Shown in pieces: positions 24,440-35,090 of a DNA stretch of 64,000 nucleotides (position 1 is the stretch's first letter; the number at the start of each line of letters is the position of its first letter). Under the pieces are notes generated by a model, which ran no database searches, was not told where the DNA came from, and saw only the letters and a program-made list of their open reading frames with translations. The translations under genes and the position numbers were made by a program. Origin of the DNA: Ixodes scapularis (Eukaryota; Arthropoda; Arachnida; Ixodida; Ixodidae); assembly GCF_016920785.2 (NCBI RefSeq), contig NW_024609846.1, positions 107,994,831-108,058,830 of the forward strand, in the 5' to 3' direction.

Positions 24440-24520
24440 CTCGAGCGCACGAGCACCCGACGCCGGACATCGGACGGACATACGGACATGGCTAGCCCCT
24501 AAGGAGCTTCGCCCCTAAAA
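24440..24520. repeat. tick-type repeat tail
   Basis: GACGCCGGACATCGGACGGACA followed by CTAGCCCCTAAGGAGCTTCG and CCCCTAAA, a phrase I associate with abundant repeats in tick genomes. Recalled, not checked. Confidence 0.4.
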
Positions 24521-24864
24521 AATACTTGTCTATCGCTTTGTCCCTTCTTTGCATTCTACAGAACCGTAGCTTCTCCACCTTTGTTCTTAGAAAGTAGTTC
24601 AATCTTCTGGGGCCGAATTCGAGTGCTTTGATTCAGAAATATACGGAGACCAAAGATTTCAGAAATATATGAATATCGAAGAAAAAACCGCCGCACAAAC
24701 AGAAATAAAACTTGGAGCTGAAAAGTTTTAGAGATGAATAGAGATCGAACTTGTACACAACGATAGTGCCAAGGTAGTAAATCTAAAGGATTTATTGTAA
24801 AATTCGTAGGTCAAATTTTTTTCCGACAAAAACGTCTACAGAGACAGAACCAATGCGTCAAGAT

Positions 24865-25035
24865 CTCTAGCGGCGAGATTCCGAAAAGCGCGTAAGAAAT
24901 AGTGTCTGCCCCACCGGATGCTGTAGGTCTCGCCCCAGCGCTCCATCCCTCCACTACGCAGACATCAACGCATATTTCATTTTTATTGTCGGTACAGGTT
25001 CCCAGATTAAGCGTTTAGTACAATTGTCATTTGTG
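24865..25035 (+). repeat. 3' portion of a Gypsy LTR (57.6-kb family)
   Basis: TCTCGCCCCAGCG, ACGCAGACATCAACGC, TTTTTATTGTCGG, AGATTAAGCGTTTAG and a terminal TTTGTGACA line up with the end of the LTRs at 58037 and 30680. Diverged, no element attached. It lies inside the foldback transposon. Confidence 0.5.
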
Positions 25036-25394
25036 ACAATATGAATGGTTGGCGTATGACACTTTACATGTTGCTTCTTAACTTCTGAACGTTTTAAAAT
25101 AATTTAAAATAAAAATTAGTCAGGTCGGTGGTGAACTTTATAAATTAAAATCAAACAGCTAATGAAGCTAGGTCAGGTGCGATGGGTTTTACTGCAAAAA
25201 TGAAAGCTACTTATATTCTTTCACTTTTTGTTCTGTTGTCAGCTTTCTTTAACACTTGTTGGTTTGTCACACGCAAAAATTTCGTCGAGTCATTCGTAAT
25301 GGCATTGCTGAATTCCGCGGCATAAATGACAGCGGGTTTTAAATAAAGTCGGGCCACTCGGGTCGGGCCACTCACGCAGGACTGGTTGTGCGCA

Positions 25395-25578
25395 CTGATG
25401 ACGGGCGCTCTAATGACACGCGCGCTACTGTCGCTGCGCTCTCGAGTCGCGCGTGCTCACGTCGCAGCGCTCTCGAGTCGGGCGCTCTAACGTCGCGGCG
25501 GGCTCGAGTCGCGCGCTCAAACGTCGTGGCGCTCTACTGTCGGCGCTCTAATGTCGGCGCTCTTGTGTCGTGCGCTCT
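25395..25578. repeat. right inverted array of GCGCTCTAGTGTCG units
   Basis: Units such as GCGCTCTCGAGTCGCGC, GGCGCTCTAATGTC and GCGCTCTACTGTC. These are the inverse of the units at 23227-23400. Confidence 0.85.
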
Positions 25579-25601
25579 AGAGTTGTACAGCCGTCGCAGT
25601 C

Positions 25602-25640
25602 ATCCTTTCTAAAGTAAGCTGTAATACGATATAAGCAAAT
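25602..25640. repeat. right flank paralogous to 30780-30815
   Basis: ATCCTTTCTAAAGTAAGCT continues the alignment with ATACCTTCTAAATTAAGCT at 30784 that was interrupted at 23212. Confidence 0.65.
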
Positions 25641-26480
25641 CCAATTTAACTTTCGCGGGAGGTCTGTACGCAAGAACTCAAGAAGACGTTTGCCAGCCAA
25701 CACCGACGCGAGAGGGCCGAAGACTTGCTTCGAACAAGGAGTCAAGGCCTAGATGAGAGACACACCAGCTTAGTCTAGGATGCTCTGCACCTGAACGCTC
25801 GCGCCGACCCTCAAGCCAGCAACAAAAAGAAGCTGAGGATCCTCATGTGAGGTGTGAAGGATGACATTTTCGGCGGTTTTGTTCGCAACCGCACTTCTAA
25901 CATCGAATATTTTATCACTGAAGCCATAAACATAAGACGTGTCCTTCTCGCAAGAGCCAGCCACTACCATTAACACTCGAGCAAAGCTGCTTCTTCGCTA
26001 TCGTGCTACGACATCAGTTTCAGCTTCACTAGCATCCGCAACATCATACGTGAAGTTGTCCAGGAAGAGCTGAAGAAGCTGCTGCCCGCTGCCACAGGCC
26101 CGACACCACTTTTCATCGCCAAAGTAGTAAGAGAGGAGGTTCAGCGAGCCGTCCAGCCAGAGGCTCCCGTCATCGTGGCCCCACCCGAAGGGCCATTGGT
26201 GACATACACCGCAGTAGCCCGACGGTCGCCGCCGGCTGCTCCCCTCAACCAGGCGCGACTTTGACCAGACGACTCTTCTACGCACTATCTCCGACGCCAG
26301 GAAGATTGAGCGCACGTGCTTGGTGAACCAGTTGTGCCAAGAAAGACATACGTCTGGCGAACGGCTGACCGACGACCTGTGTGCCTCCACTGAGTTGAAG
26401 GTGGCCACGTATGTCGACAATTTACCGTAAGATTGGACTTGTACGGTTCGCGGGAGACGCCCTGTGTCTGAGGTACGATG
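25640..26480 (+). pseudogene. gag remnant
   Basis: Nucleotide similarity to the gag at 58430-59280 (for example CGTTTGCCAGCCAACACCGA, then stretches coding ASATSYVKLSR-type sequence and the region of the zinc knuckle at 26380). The CCHC knuckle is destroyed: the first cysteine pair reads CLH followed by a stop. No frame longer than about 60 codons remains on the sense strand. A long open frame on the opposite strand (25998-26861) is a shadow of this gag. Confidence 0.7.
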
Positions 26481-26739
26481 TGCGACCGAGGGATATAAAT
26501 TAGTTTTCGCGCCGGCCACCATCCCCTGGGCAAGCTCCTCACCGAGGACCCCGCTCGCTGTCCCCGCGCCGTCCCGTGTCACCTCCTCGTCGGTCCCGTT
26601 GAAAGATCCGTTCGCCCGTTTCCCGCCGGGAAAACTAAGTGTGGCAAAGCCCGGAGGTGGCGTGGCCGGGGACGACCGAAGGACGCCGAAACGCTCCCAC
26701 TCTTCGGACTCCACGCATGGCAACGACGACGCTTCTGCA

Positions 26740-27266
26740 ACCGTGTCCAACAACCTAGACATTGTAATCGACGGCCGCGAAGCAACAGCACTTTTGAACA
26801 TTGGGGCAGACAACTCAGACTTGAATGGGAGGCTCTCTCGATGCAGAAGGCTATGACGCACAAAGGTGGACTACGAAGTCGAACCGCCGGAGGACACCTT
26901 TTTAAACCCGTCGGGAAGTGCACTGCCCTAGCCGAGATTCATGGCGAGACGTGCCCTGTAAAATTCTCGTTCCACAATACTCTGCCAGAGACGTCATTTT
27001 TGGCATGGACTTACTGTGTTAATACGGCGCCGTCATCGGCCATGAACAGAATAAATTGACGCTGCGGACACTTGTTTCGCCTCCAGATAAACTCCAAACT
27101 CCGAGTCCTAGTCGCTGCCAACCTCGTGAACATTGTGCCGCAATCAAGTGTTGTTGTACCCGTCGTGACCGATGCAGCTACCTGCGGTGAAGTTCTAAGG
27201 GAAGACAACCTTCAATTGCTCCTGGGAAGAAATATCGGCGTCCCAGGAGGAGTAGCTGAACTTTAA
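26740..27266 (+). pseudogene. aspartic protease remnant
   Basis: VIDGREATALLNIGADNSDL replaces the VDTGADYSVL active-site segment of the 57.6-kb copy, so the catalytic Asp-Thr-Gly is lost (Asn-Ile-Gly). Downstream SVVVPVVTDAATCGE and LQLLLGRNIGV follow the better copy closely. Confidence 0.75.
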
Positions 27267-27289
27267 AATGGGCGCACTGGGGTCGTCGT

Positions 27290-28900
27290 GATGAAGTTCC
27301 GACAAGAAACGCAACAGCTCACGAAAGAGCAGCTACCGGTCACGTCGAGGAGCTCCGAAACTCCGTCGAAATCGGCGCGAATACAGAAGAATCCTCGCCA
27401 CTTCAGCAGGACTGTACGTCACCAGCGCTGCCCGGCAATGACCCTTAGCTTCCAGGTCCGAAACGACGGCAGTGTATTGATTTACGTCGGTGAAGGGACG
27501 CCACACCGCCGTTGCAAACCACCGCATCGTTGCCAAGGACGACGCGCTCCCTGTGTATTGATCGCCGTACCGCGTCTTCGCAAAAAAAGAGAGGTAATCC
27601 AGGAGCAAGTTTATGAGATGCTGAACGACGACCTTATTCAGCATTCAAGCAGTCCGTGGGCCACTCCAGTCCTACTAGTTAAGAAGAAGGACGGAAAGCT
27701 TAGGCTCTGCGTGGTCTAGCGGAAACTCACGAACAAAAAGATGTGTACCCACTGCCCCGCATCGACGACACGGTAGACCGGCTACGCCACTTTCGATTCT
27801 TTTTATCGATGAACCTGAAGAGCAGCTATTGGCAGATCGAAGTCGAAGAAAGGAACTGAGAGAAGACAGCTTTCGTCAGGGCGGATGGACTGTACGAGTT
27901 CAAGCTGTTCCGCTGGCTGGCAAGTTGCTGGCGCCGTGCATAGCCCTTCGGACTACGCACGGCGCCAGAAGCGTTTTAGCGTGTCATGGACACCGTACTG
28001 GCAGAACTGAATTGGCAGAGCTGCCTTGTCTAGCTGAACCATGTCGTAGTGTTTTCCGGCGACTTCGAGAAGCACTTACGACGACTCCGAACTATTCTCC
28101 AAGCCATACGTACCGCCGGACTCTTCCTCAATCCGTCGAAGTCTCGGTTCGCCTATGACGAACTGAAGTCCCTAAGTCACGTGGTTAGTAACGAAGGCGT
28201 TTGCCCAGACCCAGAGAAGACTCGCGTCGTCGCGGAATTTACAGCGCCGAAAGGCGAGAAGGCTGTGCAAAAATCCTTTGGACCATGTACCTACGCTCGG
28301 CGCTTCGTTCAAGAATCGCAAGGATTTCCGCACCGCTCACAAACCTCAGGAAGGGCGCCGAGAAGTTCGATTGGATCGACGAATAGCAGCAGGCACTCGA
28401 CGAGCTGAAGCGAAGGCTCCAGACTCATCCTGTTCTTGGACACGTCGATCAGGATGCAGAAACCGAAATTCACACGGACGCTAAAAACGAAGGACTTGAA
28501 GCGATACTGGTTCAAGTGCAAGAAGGCACCGAGCGAGTCATCGCCTGCGCAAGTCGGACACTGTCCAAGGCGGAGATAATTTACTCCACGACTGAAAAAG
28601 AATGTCTTGCGGTCGTCTTGTCAATCACGAAGTTTCGTAGGTACTTGTACGGGAGCCCGTTCCGCATAGTCAAGGACCACCACTTGCTCTGCTGGCTTGC
28701 GAACCTGAAGGACGACCCGTCAGGATGCCTCGCTGGATGGGGTCTCATATTACAAGAGGTCACCATGACTGGCCTACAAGTGAGGTCGCAACCACAACGA
28801 TGGCGACTGCCTGTCAAGCGCCCCGTCGAAACGCCTTCCGGTAGCAGCGACGACGATGACGACGAGTGCGTCATAGGCGCAGTGAATACCGATGACATGG
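27290..28900 (+). pseudogene. reverse transcriptase and RNase H remnant
   Basis: Segments EREVIQEQVYEMLNDDLI-type, SSPWATPVLLVKKKDGKLR, SYWQIEVEE and, where the palm motif should be, a stop followed by NHVVVF instead of YLDDVVVF. RNase H part: EGTERVIACASRTLSKAEI, TTEKECLAVVLSITKFRR and DHHLLCWLANLKDDP. Several frameshifts (near 27720, 27850, 28000 and 28380). Inactive. Confidence 0.85.
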
Positions 28901-29069
28901 CACGACGTCAACGAGACGATCCTGAACTGAGCGCACTAATAGAGCATATAGAAGGGCAAGGGAGTACCATGCCACGCAGTTTCTCACGAGCCCTGTCGAT
29001 ATTTGCATTTGAAAAAGTGTTTTCTACAAGGAGAACTTCGGGGACAACCACCCGGCGTGGATGCTGGTA

Positions 29070-30132
29070 ATCTCAACCGATCTTCGAGAGAATATCTTTC
29101 AAGCCTGCCACGACGACCCGAAGTCCGGACACATCGGTTGCAGCCGGATACTGGCCCGTAGTCGTGAAAAGGATTACTGCCCCACGCTTCCCAAAACCGT
29201 CTACCTCTAAACACGATCATGGTACGAGTGCTAGCGACGCAGGAAACCGCCGAAGAATCCAGCAGATCTGCTGCAGTCAATTCCTCCACCAACTGCACCG
29301 CTTCAGCAGATCCGAGTGAATCTACTTGGTTGTTTTCTGCAGTCAACCCTGGGAAACCGTTGGATAATCGTAACCATTGATTATGTAACACGATACGCCG
29401 AGACAAAAGCCCTTCCGTCGGGGACTGCTGTGGAACTCGCCAAGTTTTTCGTCGAGTCCGTCGTCCTACGACATTGCGCCCTGAAGTCCTTATTACGGTT
29501 CGGGGATCATCACTCATGGTGCAGCTGACGCAAGAAATTCTTCAGCTCAGCCGCACTAGCCATCGTCGCAGCACGGCCTACCACCCGCAGAACAACGAGC
29601 TGACGGAGCGGCTTAACAAACTGTCACATGATCTCCTCGTACATCGACGTAGAGCGCAAGACGTGACAGGATGTGTTGCCCTACATCACGTTCGCCAACA
29701 ACGCTGCTCTTCAACAACCGGAGGTATATATTTAAAGCTGGTACATGGTCCGAAATTAACGACAATGCTCTGTGCTATGCCGCCCCAAGAGTCAACTAAC
29801 GATGGGAGCGACGACGCTCAGGTGGTAGCGCAACTCGCCGAAGAAGTCTGCCAGCTCGCCCTGCTCCGGATTTAAGACCAGCAACGCTACAACCTTCGTC
29901 GTCGCGACGTCCACTTTCAGCGCGGAGACGAAGTGTGGGTGTGGACACCTATTCGCCGCCGCGGTCTCAACACGAAGCTGTTAAAACGCTACTTCGTACC
30001 CTACAAAGTGCTTCGCCGCTTGCGGGATCTAAACTACGGGTTGATGCCCGACAGAACATTGACTACATCATGCAGCCCTGCAGGAGCAGAAGTCGTCCAG
30101 GTCGTGCGTCTCAAACCGTACTACAGTCAATA
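29070..30132 (+). pseudogene. integrase remnant
   Basis: Zinc-finger part at about 29100-29270 (ACHDDPKSGHIGC). Core with IVTIDYVTRYAETKALPSG near 29360 (first catalytic Asp) and TAYHPQNNELTERLNKLSHD near 29575 (region of the catalytic Glu). C-terminal part ends in VVHVVRLKPYYSQ-like sequence at 30130 followed by a stop. Frames shift several times. The 57.6-kb copy lacks this core entirely. Confidence 0.8.
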
Positions 30133-30260
30133 GAACTTTCAATTGCATTCTTGTACTACGCTCGATAGGGCCGTGTTTTACAAGCTTCCGTAGTGCCCCA
30201 TTATTTTTGTTTGTTTTGCTGTTTTGTTTCCTGGCAAGTCGCATCGATACGATGCGCTTT

Positions 30261-30272
30261 TAAAAGGGGGGA
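30261..30272 (+). promoter_or_regulatory. polypurine tract
   Basis: AAAAGGGGGGAG directly before the 3' LTR, where plus-strand DNA synthesis is primed in LTR retrotransposons. Confidence 0.75.
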
Positions 30273-30680
30273 GTAATGCCACACCCGTCGCCGAACGAGC
30301 GCGTACGTGGCCGTATGGTTACCGCGCTTGGCTATCGCTCGGAGGCTCCGGATTCGATTACAGGGAGCGGGCTCCTCTTTTATTTATTCTTTCAACTTGA
30401 CATTCTCGTAAGTTCAAGAGCCTCGTCATCTGATAGAGTTACGAATGTTCTACGCGCTTAACGTTCTGCAACCGAATGTTTCAGAAACCCACGCTGGTAC
30501 AAAAGATGCTCTGTGTGGCGGTCCGGAGTCAGTGTCACTATTGCGATCGTTCGTGCTACTCCGCCGACCTTCGACATCTGGGACGCTACTTCTTTGTATG
30601 TTTTGTTTTCGTCACAAGTTTGCCAAATTAAACGTTTAGTTTCTGTACATTTGTCACACCGTCATCAGTTATTCGTGATA
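30271..30680 (+). repeat. 3' LTR of the decayed Gypsy element, with tRNA-like block
   Basis: Aligns with the 5' LTR at 57612-58037 from GTAAT at the start to TTCGTGATA at the end. Near its start (30297-30372) it has a decayed tRNA-like block: ACGTGGCCGTATGGTTACCG (box A region) and GGATTCGATTAC (box B region, one or two changes from consensus). About 410 bp. Confidence 0.8.
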
Positions 30681-30830
30681 ATATGAGCCATACAGAAGGC
30701 TAATAAAAGCAAGCCTTGAGATACAGATTTTATTGTGGCTATGCAATGAGGATTCATTCGGCCCTTGTTAAGCTGGCTCAGTCATACCTTCTAAATTAAG
30801 CTATATATAGATAAAACCAAACACAATTAA
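30672..30830. repeat. segment paralogous to 23099-23212 plus 25602-25640
   Basis: Contains AAAAGCAAGCCTTGAGATAC, TTGTGGCTATGCAATGAGG, CTCAGTCAT and CTTCTAAATTAAGC without the 2.38-kb foldback insertion. Starts right after the 3' LTR. Confidence 0.75.
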
Positions 30831-30852
30831 AAAAAGGGATTTGGTAAAGTGG

Positions 30853-31012
30853 TTAGATGGGCGAGTTGGTAATGATTGAACATGGTTAAAATTGCGCACA
30901 AATAGAAAGGAACAGTGAAGAGGGACGAGAAAGAAACAAGCACTTGTCTCTTCTCTCTTCCCTCTTTACTGTTGCAATCTATTTGTGCGCAATTTTAGCC
31001 ATGTTCAAAAAG
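30853..31012. mobile_element. foldback MITE, GGCGAGTTGG family (copy 3)
   Basis: Arms GAACATGGTTAAAATTGCGC and CACAAATAGA return inverted as TCTATTTGTG and GCGCAATTTTAGCCATGTTC, around AAGAGGGA/CTTCCCTCTT. The left edge GGGCGAGTTGGTAATGA resembles the other two copies. Confidence 0.7.
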
Positions 31013-31860
31013 GATATGTTTGAGTACCTTATACAGATTAAACGTTCAAAGTACAGATGTTTCAAAACTTGACGAAACATAACTGCGTGAATACCGCTTG
31101 GAAAGCGGCTGAAAAGAGAAAATTTCCCAAAAGACTGACTATGCGATTTTCTGAAACATCGGCTGTACTGTAACTATGAGTGTCTTTTCTAATACACATA
31201 TATAAGAATGACTGCACACTACGAAATACAAAATTTACGGGTGTCCCTCTGCTATGTATGCAGTATAAAGCTTCTGCAATGAGGTTCAGGCAAAACTGAC
31301 TTGAGACATTGAGAAATAGGGATTATTGGGCGGTGGAGCTCGTGAGTGAACATACTGGAAAGATATAGAAACGAGGAGACGCCAAAAATGGGAAAACTAT
31401 CAAAATATGGTTTGGTGCTTGTTACACTTTTTTGCCTCCCCTCGTCGCCGGGGTTTTTCAGTGTGTTCCAACTTCCAATATGTCTTGTTTGACATCTTCC
31501 CGTTTGTGAAAAACTTCAGTCGTACGATAAAGAAAACTGAATAAACTTTTGCAAACGCAACGGAGTATGTCGTGTCATTACAGTGCTTGTTATAGTGACA
31601 TGTGGAATTATCTATGAAGATCTCGTTTCACTCCAACAAACATTGACTCACCGATACTTCTGAGGGCTGTGGGAGTCATATTGTATATCATATCGCAGCC
31701 TTCCTGCACTAATATTTTTGCACCGGACCTAAAAAACGACAAAAAATATAGACGTTTGCAAATCTTTTTAACGCCGTATTAATCCTCAGCTTTTGAGGAA
31801 AAAGAGGGAAGGGTTCGGAAGGGAGTGTGTGCACCTCCTTCTCCCCCTCCGTACCTCCCC
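31013..31860. other. no gene seen
   Basis: AT-rich, no coherent coding frame, no obvious repeat. Confidence 0.45.
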
Positions 31861-31879
31861 TCTTCCTGGCCTTCGGACC

Positions 31880-32170
31880 TCTTATTTAGCGGGAAGTCTT
31901 TTGCTATATTTCGCGCTAATGCTAGCAGACAAATTCAGGAAAAAGTATTCCGCTAAATCTAGCGCGAAAATTGAATGGGTGTCGAGGTCACGTGACGTGA
32001 ATTTCCCCGTTAAATTTAGTGTAGAAATATTTCCGCTAAGTTTAACAGAAAAAATTTCCCTCTAAACTTAGCGGGAAACTGAAATGATGATGAGGTCTCG
32101 TGACGAAAATTTCTCCGCTAAATTTAGCGGAAAAATTTCACCGGGAGATTTAGTGGGAAATGTTCCCAAA
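31880..32170. repeat. array of palindromic CCGCTAAATTTAGCGG units
   Basis: At least six variants of TTCCGCTAAATTTAGCGGAA or its half-sites (31886, 31945, 32007, 32030, 32058, 32115 and 32140). They are interspersed with GAGGTCTCGTGACG-type words that occur twice (31983 and 32089). The perfect palindrome is at 32115-32130. Followed by a GC-rich stretch with repeated CGACGCCGACGC words. Non-coding. Confidence 0.75.
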
Positions 32171-32299
32171 TTGCAACGCGCGCTATTACGCCGACGCCGA
32201 CGCTGAAGCCGACGGCGACTGAAACGCCGCTCAAACCGGAAGCGGGCGCCTAAGAGCTGTGCTCTGAAACGTAGCGAAAAACATACTGCTAATCGAAGG

Positions 32300-33220
32300 C
32301 TATCTTCTTCAATATATTGCGATTACTTACAGTTTTTGTTTTCTGTAAAATTTACTTTTGAGTCTCGAATTCCAAAGAGGGTGAATGCTTCTATTGCATC
32401 TGGTATAAATTTGTCCTAGAAGGTATACTAGACAATCCACAAGAAGAGATCAGCTGTATGTTCAATACATCACATCTTCTCAGTCATCGGTATGTGTATA
32501 ATGTTTTTTTATAGACCAGCAGATATAGTACTGTAAAAAAACTAATTTTGTACTTGCATTAAAAAGGCATAGTAAAAAGTATATACTTGGTTTATATGTG
32601 GAGTTAAATTATATTATATTATAATATACTTTGTATGCGATAGTGGCCAAACTAGGTAAAGGACCGCGGCAGAGTTCAACAGACTATTTAACGAAAAGTA
32701 CACTTAATATGTGCTAAACGTGTTGTTAAGGTGCTTGGTGTATTCCGCAGTCTAGTTGTTATATACTTGAAGTTTCGTTGGTGTATTGCTCTTTGCCAAG
32801 AAACAAAAAATCACATCAAATTCGTTTTTTATTTGTTGTCACATGGCCAAAAGGGACATGACAAAAGGAAACTCTGGCAGATAGCTGTTCATGAGCAGCC
32901 TGACGAAGGACCCAGATCCCCGTGCAGTTTGTAACAACATTCTACACATATATCCTTAATGATGAAAAGAAACAGAGTGCGTAAGAATCTCTGGCCTTCA
33001 TATGGAAGTATGAAATAGTTTCTCTTGTGGTAATACATTTGTTTTTTTCTTTAGACTTAACTGTAATGTCAAGGAGCTGTGCTAAAAGTCACCTTCTTCC
33101 AAGGAGTGCATTTTGAAATGTGCAACTGGACTTAGCACAAAATCCTGCCGCCGAGATTATTATTATCGACATTTGTTGAATATTATTTACTAAATGTATG
33201 AAGAATAACAAAATAAAACT
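32300..33220. other. no exon recognised; expected site of the last M13 exon
   Basis: The final M13 exon should lie to the left of 33224 on the minus strand. I searched here for the VWC, HSP and PMNP motifs expected in it and found none, so it lies further left, outside the window, or is lost. Confidence 0.4.
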
Positions 33221-33223
33221 TAC

Positions 33224-33310
33224 CATAGCATTTGAAAGAAAAAACAGCTGGTCTCCTGTTAAGTTTAACCCAGGAAGCATCTCGTCAGTGTCATTAAACT
33301 TTCTGAATGC
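33224..33310 (-). CDS. M13 metallopeptidase (neprilysin-like), exon 4 of those visible
   Basis: Encodes 29 codons: AFRKFNDTDEMLPGLNLTGD and then QLFFLSNAM. M13 peptidases have the pattern LPGL-x-T-x-QLFFL just after the GENIAD helix and before the VWC motif. It is flanked by an acceptor (TTTTAAG before GCA) and a donor (GTAAGT after ATG), and is in phase 0 at both ends. The 95-bp intron to the preceding exon is short, and the reading continues in frame. The next exon, which should begin with the VWC segment and the C-terminal disulphide Cys, was not found. The predicted enzyme is a type II membrane or secreted zinc endopeptidase; its substrate cannot be told from these exons. Confidence 0.88.
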
Positions 33311-33405
33311 CTTAAAACAAGTGGAGAGCAAAGATCGATAAATTAATCTTAAGCTAGATAATATTGCTTGCACAAGGCTTTATTTAACTCCTCTAACTTT
33401 CTTAC

Positions 33406-33471
33406 CAGATACGCTGCTCTTAGGCCAGAATTGTCGGCAATATTTTCACCCAGAGTATTTATTCCGTTTAG
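33406..33471 (-). CDS. M13 metallopeptidase, exon 3 (third zinc ligand)
   Basis: Exactly 22 codons: LNGINTLGENIADNSGLRAA and YL. The motif GENIAD supplies the third zinc-binding residue (Glu) and the Asp that orients the first zinc-ligand His in the neprilysin family. The acceptor is TTTTTCAG before CTA; the donor is GTAAGA after CTG; phase 0 at both ends. NSGL replaces the more common NGGL, a mild change. A 13.2-kb intron full of repeats, including a LINE on the opposite strand, lies between this exon and exon 2 at 46706. The reading frame is intact, which argues for a gene under selection and against a retro-pseudogene. Confidence 0.92.
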
Positions 33472-33479
33472 CTGAAAAA

Positions 33480-34720
33480 ACAAAAACAAAAAACAACAAA
33501 TTTGCGTTACATTATTGGAAAGAGCGTAAAACACTATACATAATCGCTCATACTTCCAGAAACAGAGTGCACATATCTTCATAACTTCAATCTATTCGCT
33601 TTACTTCGAAAGTGTGAGTACTGATCAACGAGGGCTAGGATGCACATAAGATGAGTAAGGCAGCGATTTTCCTGAAACTTTACTGGCTCACTTTGTCATA
33701 CAATATTAAATGGTATGTGAATTGAAGAAAGACTTGAGCTACAGGGGAGTCAAGAAGTAGTGGGACATGGATTCACTACTTTACTCTTCCGCTGATTTCA
33801 AATATATCATCAAACTTTCAGTATCTTCTATTTATAATAACGTCACTCTCATTCTCTCTCTATATATATATCTCAAAAATCTCTTATACATTGAGTATGG
33901 TGATCTATGTTCACATTGCTAATGAACTAGAGTGTATCAAGCATGTGCTTGACAAGATTGGGGAATTGCGGATTAGTGGTGCAAAGAACACAATCTTGTG
34001 AAATTTTCACCATTTTTACGAGACAATTAATTTAATACACAAATCATCTAAACGTGTCAAGTATTTTTTTCAGAACTGTTATTCCAAGAACGTTAATTAT
34101 GCAGTTGTTTTCAGGTAAATGGGAATATTTTTCAACGTGTTCAACTAGTCGAAGATTTTGTGTAATGAAGCGGTTCATCTGAGTGGTGATGCAACCATGG
34201 GCGTTGGAATGTAATCTCAAGAGAGAGAGGGAGAAAGAAATCAGTTTCCCTCATAGTTTACGTACCAATAAAAATTGGCTTTTGGGAACATTTGGCCTTG
34301 AGGCACTGACATTTTTCCTGTGCTTAAAACATGTGCGTTATTATAAAATAATAACACCAAGTGTACTTTCGCCTCAATTTTTTTTTGTTAAAGTAACTTT
34401 CTTTATATAGTTCCTTAATTAGTGACCACACGCGTCTACTTGAATCAAGCTCTGGCTTCTGCCACAAAGCAATGGTTTAGTACGGCAGAGGTAGCGTTTT
34501 TATTCTTTTGGAGTAACGAGGCATTTGACCTCGTGTCTCAGCAGATTATGTTCCCTATTGTAGTCTACTCTCCTAAGACACTAATTGCTGAAGAATATCA
34601 TATTTCTGAAACCGGGTGGCGACTTTTACCATATAGCAACACTCTTGCTCACAAACTTCAGTCATTTTGTTTGTCCTTTTTTTTTAAACGGAATGTAATT
34701 TAACGATGCGAATGCTTTGA
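33480..34720. other. intronic DNA, nothing assignable
   Basis: AT-rich with dinucleotide stretches (TCTC and TATA at 33855-33880). No conserved coding frame found. Confidence 0.45.
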
Positions 34721-34733
34721 TATCAGTGAGCAC

Positions 34734-35090
34734 GAGATCTGCCAGACCATGCAGACCACTCATTGCGCCCTCTTGTTAGTGCAGGTTACTTCTCGCCTCT
34801 AGTTTACGGCCCTCGTCCCTTTGCCCGGTGTTTACAGTTCAACTTTGAGTCACGATTACTTCAGTCTTCAAGATGAGGCGTATCAACACCGAAATGACAT
34901 AACTTATCTGCCGGGTAACCTACTATTGAAAACTTCCCTTGAAACAACTGGAGCGCCGTCAACGGCAACATCAGCGGCTTCGACGACACCGTCTGCGAAC
35001 GCCCTAGATATGGCTGTCATCGCTGTCCAGCCTTGAGTGAGTACGGGATCTGCGAGGCCATGCAGACTACTCATTCCGTCTTTTTTTCGT
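34734..35090. repeat. duplicated segment in the LINE leader/ORF1
   Basis: GAGATCTGCCAGACCATGCAGACCACTCATT at 34735-34766 recurs with few changes at 35046-35076 (GGGATCTGCGAGGCCATGCAGACTACTCATT, split here for reading). The spacing is about 311 bp. Confidence 0.7.

Larger units (their letters stand above)
23213..25588. mobile_element. foldback (MULE-like) transposon, about 2.38 kb
   Basis: A 13-bp direct repeat AGCCGTCGCAGTC sits at 23200-23212 and 25589-25601. Just inside each end is an array of about 180-200 bp of short GC-rich units, and the two arrays are inverted relative to each other. For example, 23227-23255 and the complement of 25550-25578 agree at 27 of 29 positions. The paralogous segment at 30.7 kb has the flanks joined without the insert. 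Long inverted ends built of short repeats are typical of foldback and some Mutator-like elements. No transposase is visible. The interior carries another inverted repeat (24099-24380) and a Gypsy LTR fragment. Superfamily assignment is inference. Confidence 0.75.
25640..30680 (+). mobile_element. heavily decayed Ty3/Gypsy retrotransposon with 3' LTR
   Basis: Colinear with the better preserved element at 57.6 kb from the middle of gag (CGTTTGCCAGCCA) through protease, RT, RNase H and integrase to a polypurine tract and 3' LTR. The 5' LTR, leader and gag N-terminus are absent; its left junction is next to the paralogous flank at 25602-25640. Dozens of stops and frameshifts. Because the 57.6-kb copy lost its integrase core and this one kept it, the two together outline the whole family. 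Confidence 0.88.

Noticed and set aside
25998..26861. 287-codon open frame on the minus strand
   Set aside because: It lies antisense to the decayed gag and protease, which align on the plus strand with the 57.6-kb element. The frame is a shadow without domain features.
32731..32934. Candidate last exon of the M13 gene
   Set aside because: No VWC, HSP or Cys-terminal motif in any minus-strand frame. The plus-strand frame has no similarity either.
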